Source of the DNA: CAVUAT01 sp963739545
GTDB lineage: Bacteria; Actinomycetota; Thermoleophilia; Solirubrobacterales; 70-9
NCBI GenBank assembly: GCA_963739545.1
Contig: CAVUAT010000011.1
Location: 310,001 to 374,000 of the forward strand
DNA: 64,000 nt
Reading direction: 5' to 3'
The notes under the pieces were generated by a model, which was not told the DNA's origin, ran no database searches, and saw only the letters and a list, made by a program, of their open reading frames with translations. Below are positions 39,153 through 46,861 of the stretch, one piece after another. The position numbers were made by a program, and so were the translations under genes. How positions within the stretch are numbered: the stretch's first letter is position 1; every line of letters starts with the position of its first letter.

Positions 39153-39371
39153 ATGGCGAAGAAGGAGCCCACGACGCGCGAGTTGCGCCAGCTCCAACAG
39201 GAGCGGGCGACCGACGAGCACGAAGCGATTGAGCGCGCGGCGACCCCCGACGAGGCCGACCAGCACGAGCGCCGCGCCTCGAAGTCGGCCTACCTGGCGC
39301 GCAAGCTCGCCGAGCGCGAGCGCGCCGAGCGCGCAGCGGACGCGGACTCGGACGAACCGGAGAAACGTTGA
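39153..39371 (+). CDS. Small charged helical protein
   Basis: A 72-residue protein almost entirely charged and predicted helical (RELRQLQQERATDEHEAIE, YLARKLAERERAERAADAD). It has no hydrophobic core, so it is likely a coiled coil or disordered. TAGCCT at 39139-39144 lies 8 nt before ATG. The stop overlaps the next start (TTGA), which supports its being real. Function unknown. The 149 bases before it hold nothing I recognise. Confidence 0.6.
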   Translation: MAKKEPTTRELRQLQQERATDEHEAIERAATPDEADQHERRASKSAYLARKLAERERAERAADADSDEPEKR

Positions 39372-39991
39372 TCTGGCTATACCGAGCGCCCTTCTCGACC
39401 AATGTCGAGCGCGTCGCGCTGGCCCTCGCCCATAAAGGGCTGGAGGTCGAGTCCATCCAGATCTCCTACGACGACCGCACACCGGTGATCGAGGCCAGCG
39501 GCCAGGAGCTGGTCCCCGTGATCGACGACGGCGGTGAGGTCGTGGCCGACTCGACCCGGATCCTCGGCTATCTCGACGAGCACTACCCGCAGAAGCCGCT
39601 GTTCCCGGCCGATCCCGGGCGCCGCACCGAGGTCGAGCTGATCATCGACTGGTTCAACGAGGTCTGGAAGAGCAGCCCGAACGCGATCGAGTTCGAGCTC
39701 CAAAGTGACGAGCCCGCGACCGACATCATCGACTCCGAGAGCGAGCGCATGAAGAAAGCGTTGGTCCTTTTCGAGCGTCTGCTCGACGGCCGCGACCACT
39801 TGGCGGGTGACGAGGTCTCGGCGCTCGACTTCGTCGTCTTCCCGTTCCTCAAGTACGCGACCATGCCGCCGGCCGAAGAGGACGACGAGCTCTTCCACCG
39901 CATCCTCGACGTGCACCAGCCCCTCGCCGACGGCGAGCACGCGCGCCTCACAGCCTGGATCGAGCGCGTGGACGCGCTGCCCCGGGTCTAG
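39368..39991 (+). CDS. Glutathione S-transferase-like protein
   Basis: A 207-residue protein with an N-terminal thioredoxin fold (IWLYRAPFSTNVERVALALAHKGLEVE, then cis-Pro in QELVPVIDDGG, and ADSTRILGYLDEHYP) and an all-helical C-terminal domain. Actinobacteria usually lack glutathione, so the thiol partner is uncertain. TTG start overlaps the preceding stop. Confidence 0.85.
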   Translation: MIWLYRAPFSTNVERVALALAHKGLEVESIQISYDDRTPVIEASGQELVPVIDDGGEVVADSTRILGYLDEHYPQKPLFPADPGRRTEVELIIDWFNEVWKSSPNAIEFELQSDEPATDIIDSESERMKKALVLFERLLDGRDHLAGDEVSALDFVVFPFLKYATMPPAEEDDELFHRILDVHQPLADGEHARLTAWIERVDALPRV

Positions 39992-40006
39992 AGCTTCGCC
40001 GCGGCC

Positions 40007-40495
40007 TTGCGGATCGCCGTCATCTCCGACACGCACCTGCCCCGGGGCCCGCGGCGGCTGCCCGAGCGCTGCGTCGAGCTGCTCACCGAAGCCGAGATGA
40101 TCATCCACGCCGGCGACTTCAGCGACGCTTCGGTCCACAGCCAAATCGCCTCGTTCGGGCCGCTCGTCGCCGTCCACGGCAACGTCGACAGCGCCGAGCT
40201 GCGGGCCGAGCTTCCCGCGGCGACTGCCATTGACGTCGAGGGGACGACGATCGCGGTGATCCACGACGCCGGCCCGGCCAAGGGCCGCCTCGCGCGGATG
40301 CACACCCGCTTCCCCGACGCAGACGCGGTGGTCTTCGGGCACTCCCACATGCCGCTGCACGAAAGCGATCCATCCGGGTTCCAGATCTTCAACCCGGGGA
40401 GCCCGACCGAGCGGCGCCGCGCGCCCACCCACACGATGGGGATCGCCCAGGCGCGCGACGGGCGCGTCGAGTTCGAGCTCGTCGAGCTCATGTGA
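40007..40495 (+). CDS. YfcE/MJ0936-type metallophosphoesterase
   Basis: A 162-residue calcineurin-like phosphoesterase with all metal motifs: ISDTH, HAGDFSD, VHGNVD, VIHDAG and FGHSHMP, ending in the typical IFNPGS. The length suits the small YfcE class that hydrolyses phosphodiesters. TTG start 15 bases after the GST gene, so it may be cotranscribed. Confidence 0.92.
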   Translation: MRIAVISDTHLPRGPRRLPERCVELLTEAEMIIHAGDFSDASVHSQIASFGPLVAVHGNVDSAELRAELPAATAIDVEGTTIAVIHDAGPAKGRLARMHTRFPDADAVVFGHSHMPLHESDPSGFQIFNPGSPTERRRAPTHTMGIAQARDGRVEFELVELM

Positions 40496-40527
40496 GGCCG
40501 AGGCCGCCGTTCTGGAAGCATTGAGGG

Positions 40528-41034
40528 ATGCGCAAGCTGCTCATCCTGTTCGCCGCCGTCCTGCTTGCGCTCGGCGCTGCGGCCTGCGGCTCCGACGACG
40601 ATGACGGCGGAGGTGAAACGGCGGGCGCCGAATCGTCCGACATCCCGGGTGGCGCGAGTGCCGAGGCGGTCGAGGTGATCGACGGGTGGTCCACCGCGCT
40701 CCGCGAGGGCGACGTCGAGGCCGCGGCCGACTACTGGGAGCTGCCGAGCATCGCCCAGAACGGGACGCCCCCGCTCGATCTCGAGACGCGCGATGACGTG
40801 ATCGCGTTCAACGAGGCGCTGCCCTGCGGGGCCGAGCTCGTCGAGGCGATCGAGCACGCGGGCTTCGTCATCGCCACGTTCGAGCTGACGGATCGCCCGG
40901 GCGGCGATTGCGGGGAGGGCGTCGGCGGCGAGGCTCAAACCGCCTTCCAGATCGAGGACGGAAAGATCACCGAGTGGCAGCGGACGGGCGACGCGGACTC
41001 GCTGACCCCCTCGCAGGACGCCCCGATCGTCTAG
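40528..41034 (+). CDS. Lipoprotein with SnoaL/NTF2-like domain
   Basis: A 168-residue protein with a lipoprotein signal peptide (RKLLILFAAVLLALGAAAC, lipobox LGAAAC, cysteine 20), an acidic linker rich in Asp/Gly, and an alpha/beta region (AVEVIDGWSTALREGDVEAAADYW ... FQIEDGKITEWQR) resembling SnoaL-like domains. It is anchored outside the membrane; the ligand is unknown. No Shine-Dalgarno is obvious. Confidence 0.75.
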   Translation: MRKLLILFAAVLLALGAAACGSDDDDGGGETAGAESSDIPGGASAEAVEVIDGWSTALREGDVEAAADYWELPSIAQNGTPPLDLETRDDVIAFNEALPCGAELVEAIEHAGFVIATFELTDRPGGDCGEGVGGEAQTAFQIEDGKITEWQRTGDADSLTPSQDAPIV

Positions 41035-41064
41035 GCACGCGGCCACCGGGCATATGCTCGGGCG

Positions 41065-41316
41065 ATGGACCAGATTCCACAGGTAGCCGGCGCGATCCTG
41101 ATCCTGCTGGCCTTCGCCGCCGCTCAGCGCGGCTCGATGTCGCAGCACTCCCGCATCTATCTCTGGCTGAACCTCGTGGGCTCGGCGATCCTCACGGTCG
41201 TCGCGCTCACACATCAGGACTGGGGTTTCTTCCTGCTGGAGTCGGTGTGGGCGCTCGTCTCGGTGTGGGGCTTGATTGCGCTGGCGCGGGGGCGAGCGCC
41301 GAGCGCGGCGCATTAG
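41065..41316 (+). CDS. CBU_0592-like small membrane protein
   Basis: An 83-residue protein with three hydrophobic segments: VAGAILILLAFAAAQRG, YLWLNLVGSAILTVVALT and GFFLLESVWALVSVWGLIAL. The YLWLNLVGSAxL and LLExVWALVSxxGL motifs are typical of the CBU_0592 family, function unknown. TATGCT at 41053-41058 lies 6 nt before ATG. Confidence 0.82.
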   Translation: MDQIPQVAGAILILLAFAAAQRGSMSQHSRIYLWLNLVGSAILTVVALTHQDWGFFLLESVWALVSVWGLIALARGRAPSAAH

Positions 41317-41469
41317 GCCGTGGGCGGCAAGTTGGACCCGCACAGCCGCGTCGACGCCGCGGCCGAGATCGCCTATGACCGCTTTCGCCCGGGGTACGTG
41401 AGCCTTTCTCGGTCGTTGCCGTCCTCAGCCGGCGCCGAGATCCACCTCGGCAGGCGCCGCGAGGGCCAG

Positions 41470-42537
41470 TCAGCCGAGCCTCGCCCGCACGCGCTCGATC
41501 ACCGCGTCCGTGAACTCCGTGGTCCCGACGTGGCCCTTGAGGTCGGGGGTGCGTATGCCTTCGGCGGCCGCCTCCATCACGGCATCCCCGATCGCGACCG
41601 CGGACTGTGCGGCGGCCGCATCGCCGCGCTCTCCCGCGACGCCGAGCAGGGCGCCCGCGGCGAGGATCATCGCCATCGGGTTGGCCACGTCCTTGCCCTG
41701 CAGGGCGGGGGCCGTCCCGTGGGGCGCCTCGGCCATGACGACGGCGGGGGTCAGTTCTTCGTCAAGCGCGAGCAGCATCGACTCGGCGCCGGCGATCGAG
41801 CCGAACAGCGGCAGCACCAGGTCCGAGAGCAGGTCGCCGTCGCGGTTGAGGGCCGGAATCACAAGCGGGGTATCGGCCCGGCCGCTGATCAGGCCCGCGT
41901 AGGTCGCGTCGATCAGCAACGGCTCGTATGCCACCGCGGGGTGGCGCTCGGCGGCGGCGTCCATCTCCTCCTTCAGCATTCCCTCGTAGACGGGGCTGAC
42001 GGTCCACTTAGGCCCGCCGTAAACCTTGCCGCCGAGCTTCTCGGCTGCGCGGAACGCGTACTCGGCGACGGCCTTGCAAATCGAGCGGTGGATCACCTCG
42101 GTGCGGTACGCGGCCTCGTCGCCATCGTCGTCGGCCCGCCACTGCTCGGCGCCGTAGGCGTCCTCGACGGCCATCCGCACGACCGAGATCGGGTGGTGGA
42201 TGCCGCCGAGGGGGGTGACCCCGGGAATGCGTCGCCCCGTGCGGACGATGACCTTGCCGTCGATCCCCTCGCGGATCAGCCGGTTGGGGCTGCCGACGTC
42301 GTCGGCGCCCTCGGGCGTGATCGTCGCCGCCTTGATCCCGAGCCCCGCTACGACCATCGCCTTCGCGGCCTGCTCGCAGACGCCGTTCTCGGTGGCGCGG
42401 CGGTTCTCGAGCGAGAGGTCGAAGCGCTCAAGCTCCACCTCGACCCCGGTCACGCCGGCGTCGATGACCCGAAGTGACTGCTCCAGCAGTTCCTGCCCGG
42501 TCTGATCGCCCTCGAGCACGACTATCGTCAGCGGCAT
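41470..42537 (-). CDS. Isocitrate/isopropylmalate dehydrogenase family protein
   Basis: A 355-residue beta-decarboxylating dehydrogenase distinct from LeuB at 14.7 kb. It has LEGDQTGQELLEQ at the start, SPNRLIREGIDGKVIVRTGRRIPGV, EVIHRSICKAVAEYAF, and MAEAPHGTAPALQGKDVANPMAMI. The SPN-R substrate loop and HGTAP motif point to isocitrate dehydrogenase rather than isopropylmalate dehydrogenase. Probably the TCA-cycle enzyme; cofactor choice not resolved. On the minus strand TAGGTT (42545-42550) is 7 nt from ATG. Confidence 0.82.
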   Translation of the reverse strand: MPLTIVVLEGDQTGQELLEQSLRVIDAGVTGVEVELERFDLSLENRRATENGVCEQAAKAMVVAGLGIKAATITPEGADDVGSPNRLIREGIDGKVIVRTGRRIPGVTPLGGIHHPISVVRMAVEDAYGAEQWRADDDGDEAAYRTEVIHRSICKAVAEYAFRAAEKLGGKVYGGPKWTVSPVYEGMLKEEMDAAAERHPAVAYEPLLIDATYAGLISGRADTPLVIPALNRDGDLLSDLVLPLFGSIAGAESMLLALDEELTPAVVMAEAPHGTAPALQGKDVANPMAMILAAGALLGVAGERGDAAAAQSAVAIGDAVMEAAAEGIRTPDLKGHVGTTEFTDAVIERVRARLG

Positions 42538-42555
42538 GGACCGGAACCTACCCTG

Positions 42556-42942
42556 ATGGCCGAGGTGTGCACCTGGTGCGGCGTGGATGTGGATGCCGGC
42601 GACGGCTTTCGCGCCTACGAGCCCGCCGGCGCACGCCGCGCGGTCTTCTGCCGGCTCGAGCACGTGATCCCCTGGGCGATCCAGGACGCGCGCGCATCGA
42701 GCTCTCGCTCAGCGGGACCGACGGCTGGTGATGCGGACCCCGGTGGGGCCTGGAAAGCGGGCGAGCTGACCGAGTCACCCCGGCTCGACGAGGCAGTCGA
42801 GCGCTGCTCCCAGTGCGACGCCGAGCTGGGGGAGGTCCATGTCCTGCTGGTTCGCCACCGCGGGGAGTTCCGGGTCGCCGACGGCTTCTGCTCCGTCGCT
42901 CACATGATGGCCTGGGCCAAGGCCGGAGGCCGCTGGCAGTAG
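42556..42942 (+). CDS. Tandem zinc-ribbon-like protein
   Basis: A 128-residue protein with two similar units. Unit 1: CTWCGVDV...RRAVFCRLEHVIPWAIQ; unit 2: CSQCDAEL...ADGFCSVAHMMAWAK. Each has CxxC, about 25 residues, then FC-x3-H and a W-A helix, consistent with a zinc site of type CCCH. A low-complexity linker joins them. Function unknown. It is divergent from the dehydrogenase gene. Confidence 0.72.
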   Translation: MAEVCTWCGVDVDAGDGFRAYEPAGARRAVFCRLEHVIPWAIQDARASSSRSAGPTAGDADPGGAWKAGELTESPRLDEAVERCSQCDAELGEVHVLLVRHRGEFRVADGFCSVAHMMAWAKAGGRWQ

Positions 42943-43027
42943 CCGGATTCCCGCAGCTTGCGGAGGCGCGAAATTCGGCTCTGGAGCTGAAAATCCGCAG
43001 ATTGCGAGAAGGCCGGTTCACAAGCCC

Positions 43028-43056
43028 TTGACGCCGCTTTCACACAAGCGTAGATT
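43028..43056 (+). promoter_or_regulatory. Promoter of the GNRA-hairpin RNA
   Basis: TTGACG (43028-43033) and TAGATT (43051-43056) are separated by exactly 17 bp, one of the best promoters in the window. The start would be near 43063. No ORF follows. Confidence 0.75.
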
Positions 43057-43062
43057 GCTGCT

Positions 43063-43275
43063 TACAAGGAACGACGCAAGTTGAACCTTGCGGAGGACAC
43101 CGAAAGGTGACACCCCGTCGGATCAGTCGCAAGACCAATCCGGACCGGAGAGCCGCAAGGCAATCCACGGTGAAGCCGCAAGGCGGAACCACGGAGAAAG
43201 CCGCAAGGCCTATCCACGGGAAGGCCGCAAGGCCGGACCAAGACGAAGGGCCCGGGTGACCGGGCCCTTTGTTTT
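43063..43275 (+). ncRNA. Candidate novel structured RNA: tandem GNRA-tetraloop hairpins
   Basis: A roughly 210-nt RNA bounded by a strong promoter and terminator, with no credible ORF. It contains CACC-GAAA-GGTG (43098-43109), GTC-GCAA-GAC (43126-43135), GCC-GCAA-GGC at 43152-43161, 43175-43184 and 43200-43209, and GGCC-GCAA-GGCC (43223-43234). Hairpins recur every 23-26 nt, and the linkers share a CCACGG(N)GAA motif. Even the terminator has a GTGA loop. I know no RNA family with this layout. The repeated GNRA loops suggest tertiary docking or a protein-binding array. Confidence 0.78.
43246..43275 (+). terminator. Intrinsic terminator of the GNRA-hairpin RNA
   Basis: A perfect 10-bp stem AAGGGCCCGG/CCGGGCCCTT with a GTGA tetraloop, followed by TGTTTTG. 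From here to 43447 I see no gene, only GC-rich sequence between the RNA and the convergent hydrolase. Confidence 0.87.
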
Positions 43276-43447
43276 GCCCTGACACGGCAAACCCGGCTTG
43301 GCAGGGCGAAGTTGATCGCGCAGGGCGGGTTAGGCGCGCCACACCGCCATAACCCAAGATCAGGGGCCCGATGCCTCGATGGCGCGATTGCTTTTTGTAT
43401 AGCCCCGGGAGTCGCGGTCGGGGCGCGGACGCCGGCGGACGGACTCC

Positions 43448-44509
43448 CTACCCAGCCGTGTTTTGCCGTTCGGCCTTAGCTCGCTTCCTCGCCGCCGCCG
43501 CCGCGGCTTTCTTCGCCGCTCGCTTCTTCGCGGCCTTCGCCGCCGCCTTCTCCTCCGGGGTCGGTGCGTCGGCGAACGCGCTGATCAACGGGGCGATCCG
43601 CTCGGGGATCTCGACGTTGGGCGAGTGGCCCGTGCCCTCGATCAGCTCGGTCTGGACGCCCGGGATGTCCTCGTAGGGCTCGATCGCGGCGTCGGCGTCG
43701 TAGACCTGGTCCTCGGCTCCGAAGATCACGAGTACCGGGATCTCCAGCGCGCTGAGGCGGTCATCCAGGTGGCGCGCGTCCGAGTACTTACCCTCCTCAT
43801 CCACGACGTCGACGAAGGCCGTGTAGGTCATCTCGTTGAGGTCCTCGACGACCTGGTCAGGGTTGTCGAAGCCGCTGGCGATGTTGAAATCCGGGGCGAA
43901 GGCCTGCTGGAACTGGCTGCGGACGGTCGACGTGGGGGCGATGTCGCTGATCCGGTTCATCGCCTGCCCGATCACCGGCTCGGTGCCTAGCTTGGCCGTG
44001 AACGAGAGCTCCTCGAAACTGTCGTCGGTCGCCTGGTCGATGTTGACCACCTTGGTCGCGAGCTCGGGGCTCTGCTCGGCGAGGGCGGTCGCGACGGTGG
44101 CGCCGAGCGAGTGCCCGACTACGGTCGCGTCGCTGCCCCCGAGCTTGGCGAGCGCTTCGGCGACGGCGTTCGCCTGGTCGGAGATCTCGTAGCCGCTGCG
44201 GGGCTTGTCGGAGCCGCCGTGGCCGAGCAGGTCGACGCGGATCACGCGGTGGCTCTCGGCGAGCAGCGGCGCCAGCCCCTCGAACCAGTTGAGCGAGGCC
44301 GTGTAGCCGTGGATGAGCACGATCGGGGAGCCCGTCTCGGGGCCCTCGTCAAGGACCTGGAGGGTGCCGTTGGACGTTTCGATCAGCTCCGCGCCCTCCA
44401 CCGTTCGCTCGGCGTCGCGTGTCTCGTTCGAAACGACGATCGCGTTCAGGACCAACAGGACGATCAAGCCGGCGAGGATCGCCGACGCGACCTTGACCCA
44501 GCCCTTCAC
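43448..44509 (-). CDS. Membrane-anchored alpha/beta hydrolase
   Basis: A 353-residue protein. An N-terminal anchor (VASAILAGLIVLLVLNAIVV) is followed by an alpha/beta hydrolase: IVLIHGYTASLNWFE (oxyanion loop), VDLLGHGGSDKP, nucleophile elbow VVGHSLGATVA, acid in FGAEDQVYD, and His in EGTGHSPNVE. The last 45 residues are a Lys/Ala-rich tail (EEKAAAKAAKKRAAKKAAAAA) that may bind nucleic acid or anionic cell wall polymers. Substrate unknown. Overlaps the HD gene's stop by 4 bases. Confidence 0.86.
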   Translation of the reverse strand: MKGWVKVASAILAGLIVLLVLNAIVVSNETRDAERTVEGAELIETSNGTLQVLDEGPETGSPIVLIHGYTASLNWFEGLAPLLAESHRVIRVDLLGHGGSDKPRSGYEISDQANAVAEALAKLGGSDATVVGHSLGATVATALAEQSPELATKVVNIDQATDDSFEELSFTAKLGTEPVIGQAMNRISDIAPTSTVRSQFQQAFAPDFNIASGFDNPDQVVEDLNEMTYTAFVDVVDEEGKYSDARHLDDRLSALEIPVLVIFGAEDQVYDADAAIEPYEDIPGVQTELIEGTGHSPNVEIPERIAPLISAFADAPTPEEKAAAKAAKKRAAKKAAAAAARKRAKAERQNTAG

Positions 44510-45093
44510 GCGTCTGAGGCGCCCTCCCTAGACGCGATGCCGAGCTCGTCGGCATTGGCTGCCAGCGCCTCGATGATCAACGCCATGTGCTCGTCGGGAT
44601 CGACGCCGAGCTCTTCGATCCCGCGCTGCACCTGGCCGCGGTCGACCGCGGCCGCGAACGACGGCTGCTTCAGCTTCTTCTTCACGGACTTCGGCTTCAT
44701 GCCCTCGATCCCGGTCGGGCGCACCAGGGCGCAGGCCGCGATGAAGCCCGAGAGCTCGTCGACCGCGAAGAGCGTCCTCGCCATCCGGGTCTCGCGCGGG
44801 ACCTCGAGGAACTCGGCGTGCCCCGCGACCGCGTCGATGATGTCCCGCGGGTAGTCGAGCCGCTCCAGCTCGGCGATGGCATAGCGGGGATGGCCGGTGT
44901 CGAGGTCCGGGTAGCGCTCGTAGTCGAGGTCGTGCACGAGGGCCGTCACGGCGTAGCGCTCTTCGTCCTCATCCCACTTCCGCGCGTACGCGCGCATCGA
45001 CGCCTCGACCCCCAGCAGGTGCTTTCTGAGGGAGTCGGATTCGACCCATTCGGTGACCAGCTGCCATGCATCGTCTCGTGAGGGCTCTGCCAT
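44506..45093 (-). CDS. HD-domain phosphohydrolase
   Basis: A 195-residue HD-superfamily protein. HLLGVEASMRAYARKW gives the first His, ALVHDLDYERYP the HD pair, and GHAEF and DELSGFIAACALVRP follow as in predicted HD hydrolases (DUF/COG2316-like). Possible substrates are nucleotides. ATG 45093 is chosen because a TAGGGT -10 (plus-strand 45104-45109) lies 10 nt upstream; ATG 45102 is the alternative. Divergent from murA, sharing its promoter region. Confidence 0.86.
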   Translation of the reverse strand: MAEPSRDDAWQLVTEWVESDSLRKHLLGVEASMRAYARKWDEDEERYAVTALVHDLDYERYPDLDTGHPRYAIAELERLDYPRDIIDAVAGHAEFLEVPRETRMARTLFAVDELSGFIAACALVRPTGIEGMKPKSVKKKLKQPSFAAAVDRGQVQRGIEELGVDPDEHMALIIEALAANADELGIASREGASDA

Positions 45094-45102
45094 CGCGCGC
45101 AT

Positions 45103-45109
45103 TACCCTA
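45103..45109. promoter_or_regulatory. Overlapping divergent -10 elements of murA and the HD gene
   Basis: The 7-bp TACCCTA reads TACCCT for murA (start 45119, gap 10 nt) and TAGGGT on the minus strand for the HD gene (start 45093, gap 10 nt). The two start codons are thus placed symmetrically around a single shared element. Confidence 0.5.
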
Positions 45110-45118
45110 CGCAACGAG

Positions 45119-46423
45119 ATGGAGAACTTCGTAATCCAAGGGGGAGCGCCCCTGTCCGGCGAGATCGTCGCCGCGGGGAACAAGAACGCCGCGCTCCCGA
45201 TCCTGGCCGCCTGCCTGCTCACCGAGGAGGAGCTGCTGATCGACAACGTCCCGCGCATCCGGGACGTCGACTCGATGCTGGATCTGCTCAGGGGCCTCGG
45301 CGTCAAGGTGGAGTGGACGGGCGAGAACCAGGTCCGCCTGCAGGCCGACGCCGTCAACGAGTCCCACGCGGTCGACGAGGGGCCCGCGAGCCGCATTCGC
45401 GCCTCGTTCCTGGCCGCCGGCCCGCTGCTCGCTCGCTTCGGCGAGGCGAAGATCCCGCCGCCGGGCGGCGACACGATCGGCCGCCGCCGCCTCGACGCGC
45501 ATCTCGATGCCTTCCGCGACCTCGGCGCACGCGTCGGCGGCGAGAGCTGGATCGAGCTCGACGCGCCGACCGACGGGCTGAAGGCGACCCGCATCTTCAT
45601 GGACGAGCCCTCGGTGATGGGCACCGAGAACGCGTTGCTGGCCGCGGCGCTGACGCCTGGCCCGACCACGATCGCCAATGCCGCTTCCGAGCCCCACGTC
45701 CAGGACCTCGCGCGCCTGCTCGTGGCGATGGGAGCCGAGGTGGACGGCATCGGCTCCAACGTGATGACTGTGCACGGCCGCGACAAGCTCGGCGGGGCCA
45801 GCCACAAGGTCTGCCCCGACCACATCGAGATCGCCAGCTTCATGGCGCTCGCGGCGGCGACCGGGGGAGAGCTGCGCATTCGCGACACGGCCCCCGAGGA
45901 CCTCGAGGGAATCCGGCGCCAGTTCCGACGCCTCGGCCTGCAGTCGATGGTCGAGGACCGCGACGTCCTCGTGCCCCCCGACCAGAACCTGACCATCCGC
46001 GACGACCAGGGCGACGCGATCCCCAAGATCGACGACGGCCCCTGGCCGGCGTTCCCCGCCGACCTCACCTCGATCGCCCTGGCCCTCGCCACGCAGGCCG
46101 ATGGCACGATCCTGATCTTCGAGAAGATGTTCGAGAACCGGCTGTTCTTCGTCGACAAGCTGGTCGCGATGGGCGCTCGGATCACGTTGTGCGATCCCCA
46201 CAGGGCGATCGTCAGCGGTCCGAGCCGGCTTCACGGCGAGCGACTGGAGAGCCCGGACATTCGCGCGGGGATGGCGATGCTCATCGCGGCGCTGGCCGCC
46301 GACGGCACCTCGGAGATCGGCAACATCGTGCAGATCGACCGCGGCTACGAGAAGATCGACGCGCGCTTGCGCGAGCTGGGCGCCCGCATTGAGCGCGTGT
46401 CGTCAGAGCGCGTCCCCGCCTGA
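45119..46423 (+). CDS. murA: UDP-N-acetylglucosamine 1-carboxyvinyltransferase with Cys-to-Asp active site
   Basis: A 434-residue MurA: GGAPLSGEIVAAGNKNAALPIL with the catalytic Lys, then GPASRIRASFLAAGPLLARFGEAKIPPPGGDTIGRRRLD, and LPADLTS-type segment (FPADLTSIALALATQADG). It adds enolpyruvate to UDP-GlcNAc, the first step of peptidoglycan synthesis. The residue equal to E. coli Cys115 is Asp (PGGDTIG). The same change in Mycobacterium and Chlamydia MurA gives intrinsic fosfomycin resistance. Confidence 0.95.
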   Translation: MENFVIQGGAPLSGEIVAAGNKNAALPILAACLLTEEELLIDNVPRIRDVDSMLDLLRGLGVKVEWTGENQVRLQADAVNESHAVDEGPASRIRASFLAAGPLLARFGEAKIPPPGGDTIGRRRLDAHLDAFRDLGARVGGESWIELDAPTDGLKATRIFMDEPSVMGTENALLAAALTPGPTTIANAASEPHVQDLARLLVAMGAEVDGIGSNVMTVHGRDKLGGASHKVCPDHIEIASFMALAAATGGELRIRDTAPEDLEGIRRQFRRLGLQSMVEDRDVLVPPDQNLTIRDDQGDAIPKIDDGPWPAFPADLTSIALALATQADGTILIFEKMFENRLFFVDKLVAMGARITLCDPHRAIVSGPSRLHGERLESPDIRAGMAMLIAALAADGTSEIGNIVQIDRGYEKIDARLRELGARIERVSSERVPA

Positions 46424-46432
46424 CACAAACCG

Positions 46433-46463
46433 GCCACCTCCTCCGCTTCGCGTCCTGGGGTGC
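46433..46463 (-). repeat. Dispersed intergenic repeat, copy 2 (inverted)
   Basis: On the minus strand GCACCCCAGGACGCGAAGCG continues GAGGAGGTGGC, matching copy 1 (13304-13335) at all but one or two positions. It lies just after the murA stop, between murA and the convergent small monooxygenase-like gene. Confidence 0.6.
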
Positions 46464-46476
46464 CGGGCCTCGGACA

Positions 46477-46758
46477 TCAAGCGTTCTGGTGAACCTCCAG
46501 GTTGTGGAGCTCCTGGATGTCGGGCTGGGGACCGGGGCCGCCCGCTCCCAACACCGATTCCACCGCGGGGCCCAGTCGCTCGCCGAACGCGGCGAACTTG
46601 TCGGCCGACTCCCAGACGTCAACGATGCGCATCGTGCCGTCCATGTCGGTCGCGGTATGGACCACCAGCCCGTCCGGCGGCTCCTCGCCGAGCGCCTCGT
46701 TCACCTGGTCGTACTGATCGGTGGTGGCTGGCAACTCCATCGAGATCAACACTGCCAT
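46477..46758 (-). CDS. Dimeric alpha/beta-barrel (ABM-like) small protein
   Basis: A 93-residue protein: AVLISMELPATTDQYDQVNEAL, then GLVVHTATDMDGTMRIVDVWESADKFAAFGERLGPAV, the usual shape of antibiotic-biosynthesis monooxygenase-like domains. Family members bind heme, quinones or small aromatics; no catalytic assignment is possible. ATG 46758 has AGGAGG 5 nt upstream; an upstream in-frame ATG would overlap hisZ. Confidence 0.78.
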   Translation of the reverse strand: MAVLISMELPATTDQYDQVNEALGEEPPDGLVVHTATDMDGTMRIVDVWESADKFAAFGERLGPAVESVLGAGGPGPQPDIQELHNLEVHQNA

Positions 46759-46861
46759 CGGAACCTCCTGAGTCGAGTGTGGGCGCGAGCCTATTCCGGC
46801 GGCTACTCGATCCGCAAGCGGTCCAACGCGCCACCCAGCGGCCAGCGGCCATGATGCAGCG

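Noticed and set aside
41317..41469. Possible remnant of a FGGY sugar kinase C-terminus (DAAAEIAYDRFRPGYVSL)
   Set aside because: The resemblance is short and could be chance; no catalytic part is nearby. I see no other feature in this 153-bp gap.
43098..43240. CRISPR-like repeat array
   Set aside because: Units are only about 10 nt, spacers are short and similar to each other, there are no cas genes, and stems have GNRA loops; a structured RNA explains it better.
43040..43357. Minus-strand 105-codon ORF across the GNRA-hairpin RNA
   Set aside because: Its residue repeats (GLAAF, CGF) merely reflect the repeated hairpins; no start signal, and a good promoter and terminator exist on the plus strand.
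46759..46861. Histidine leader peptide before hisZ
   Set aside because: No run of CAC/CAT codons or attenuator hairpin is present in this gap.
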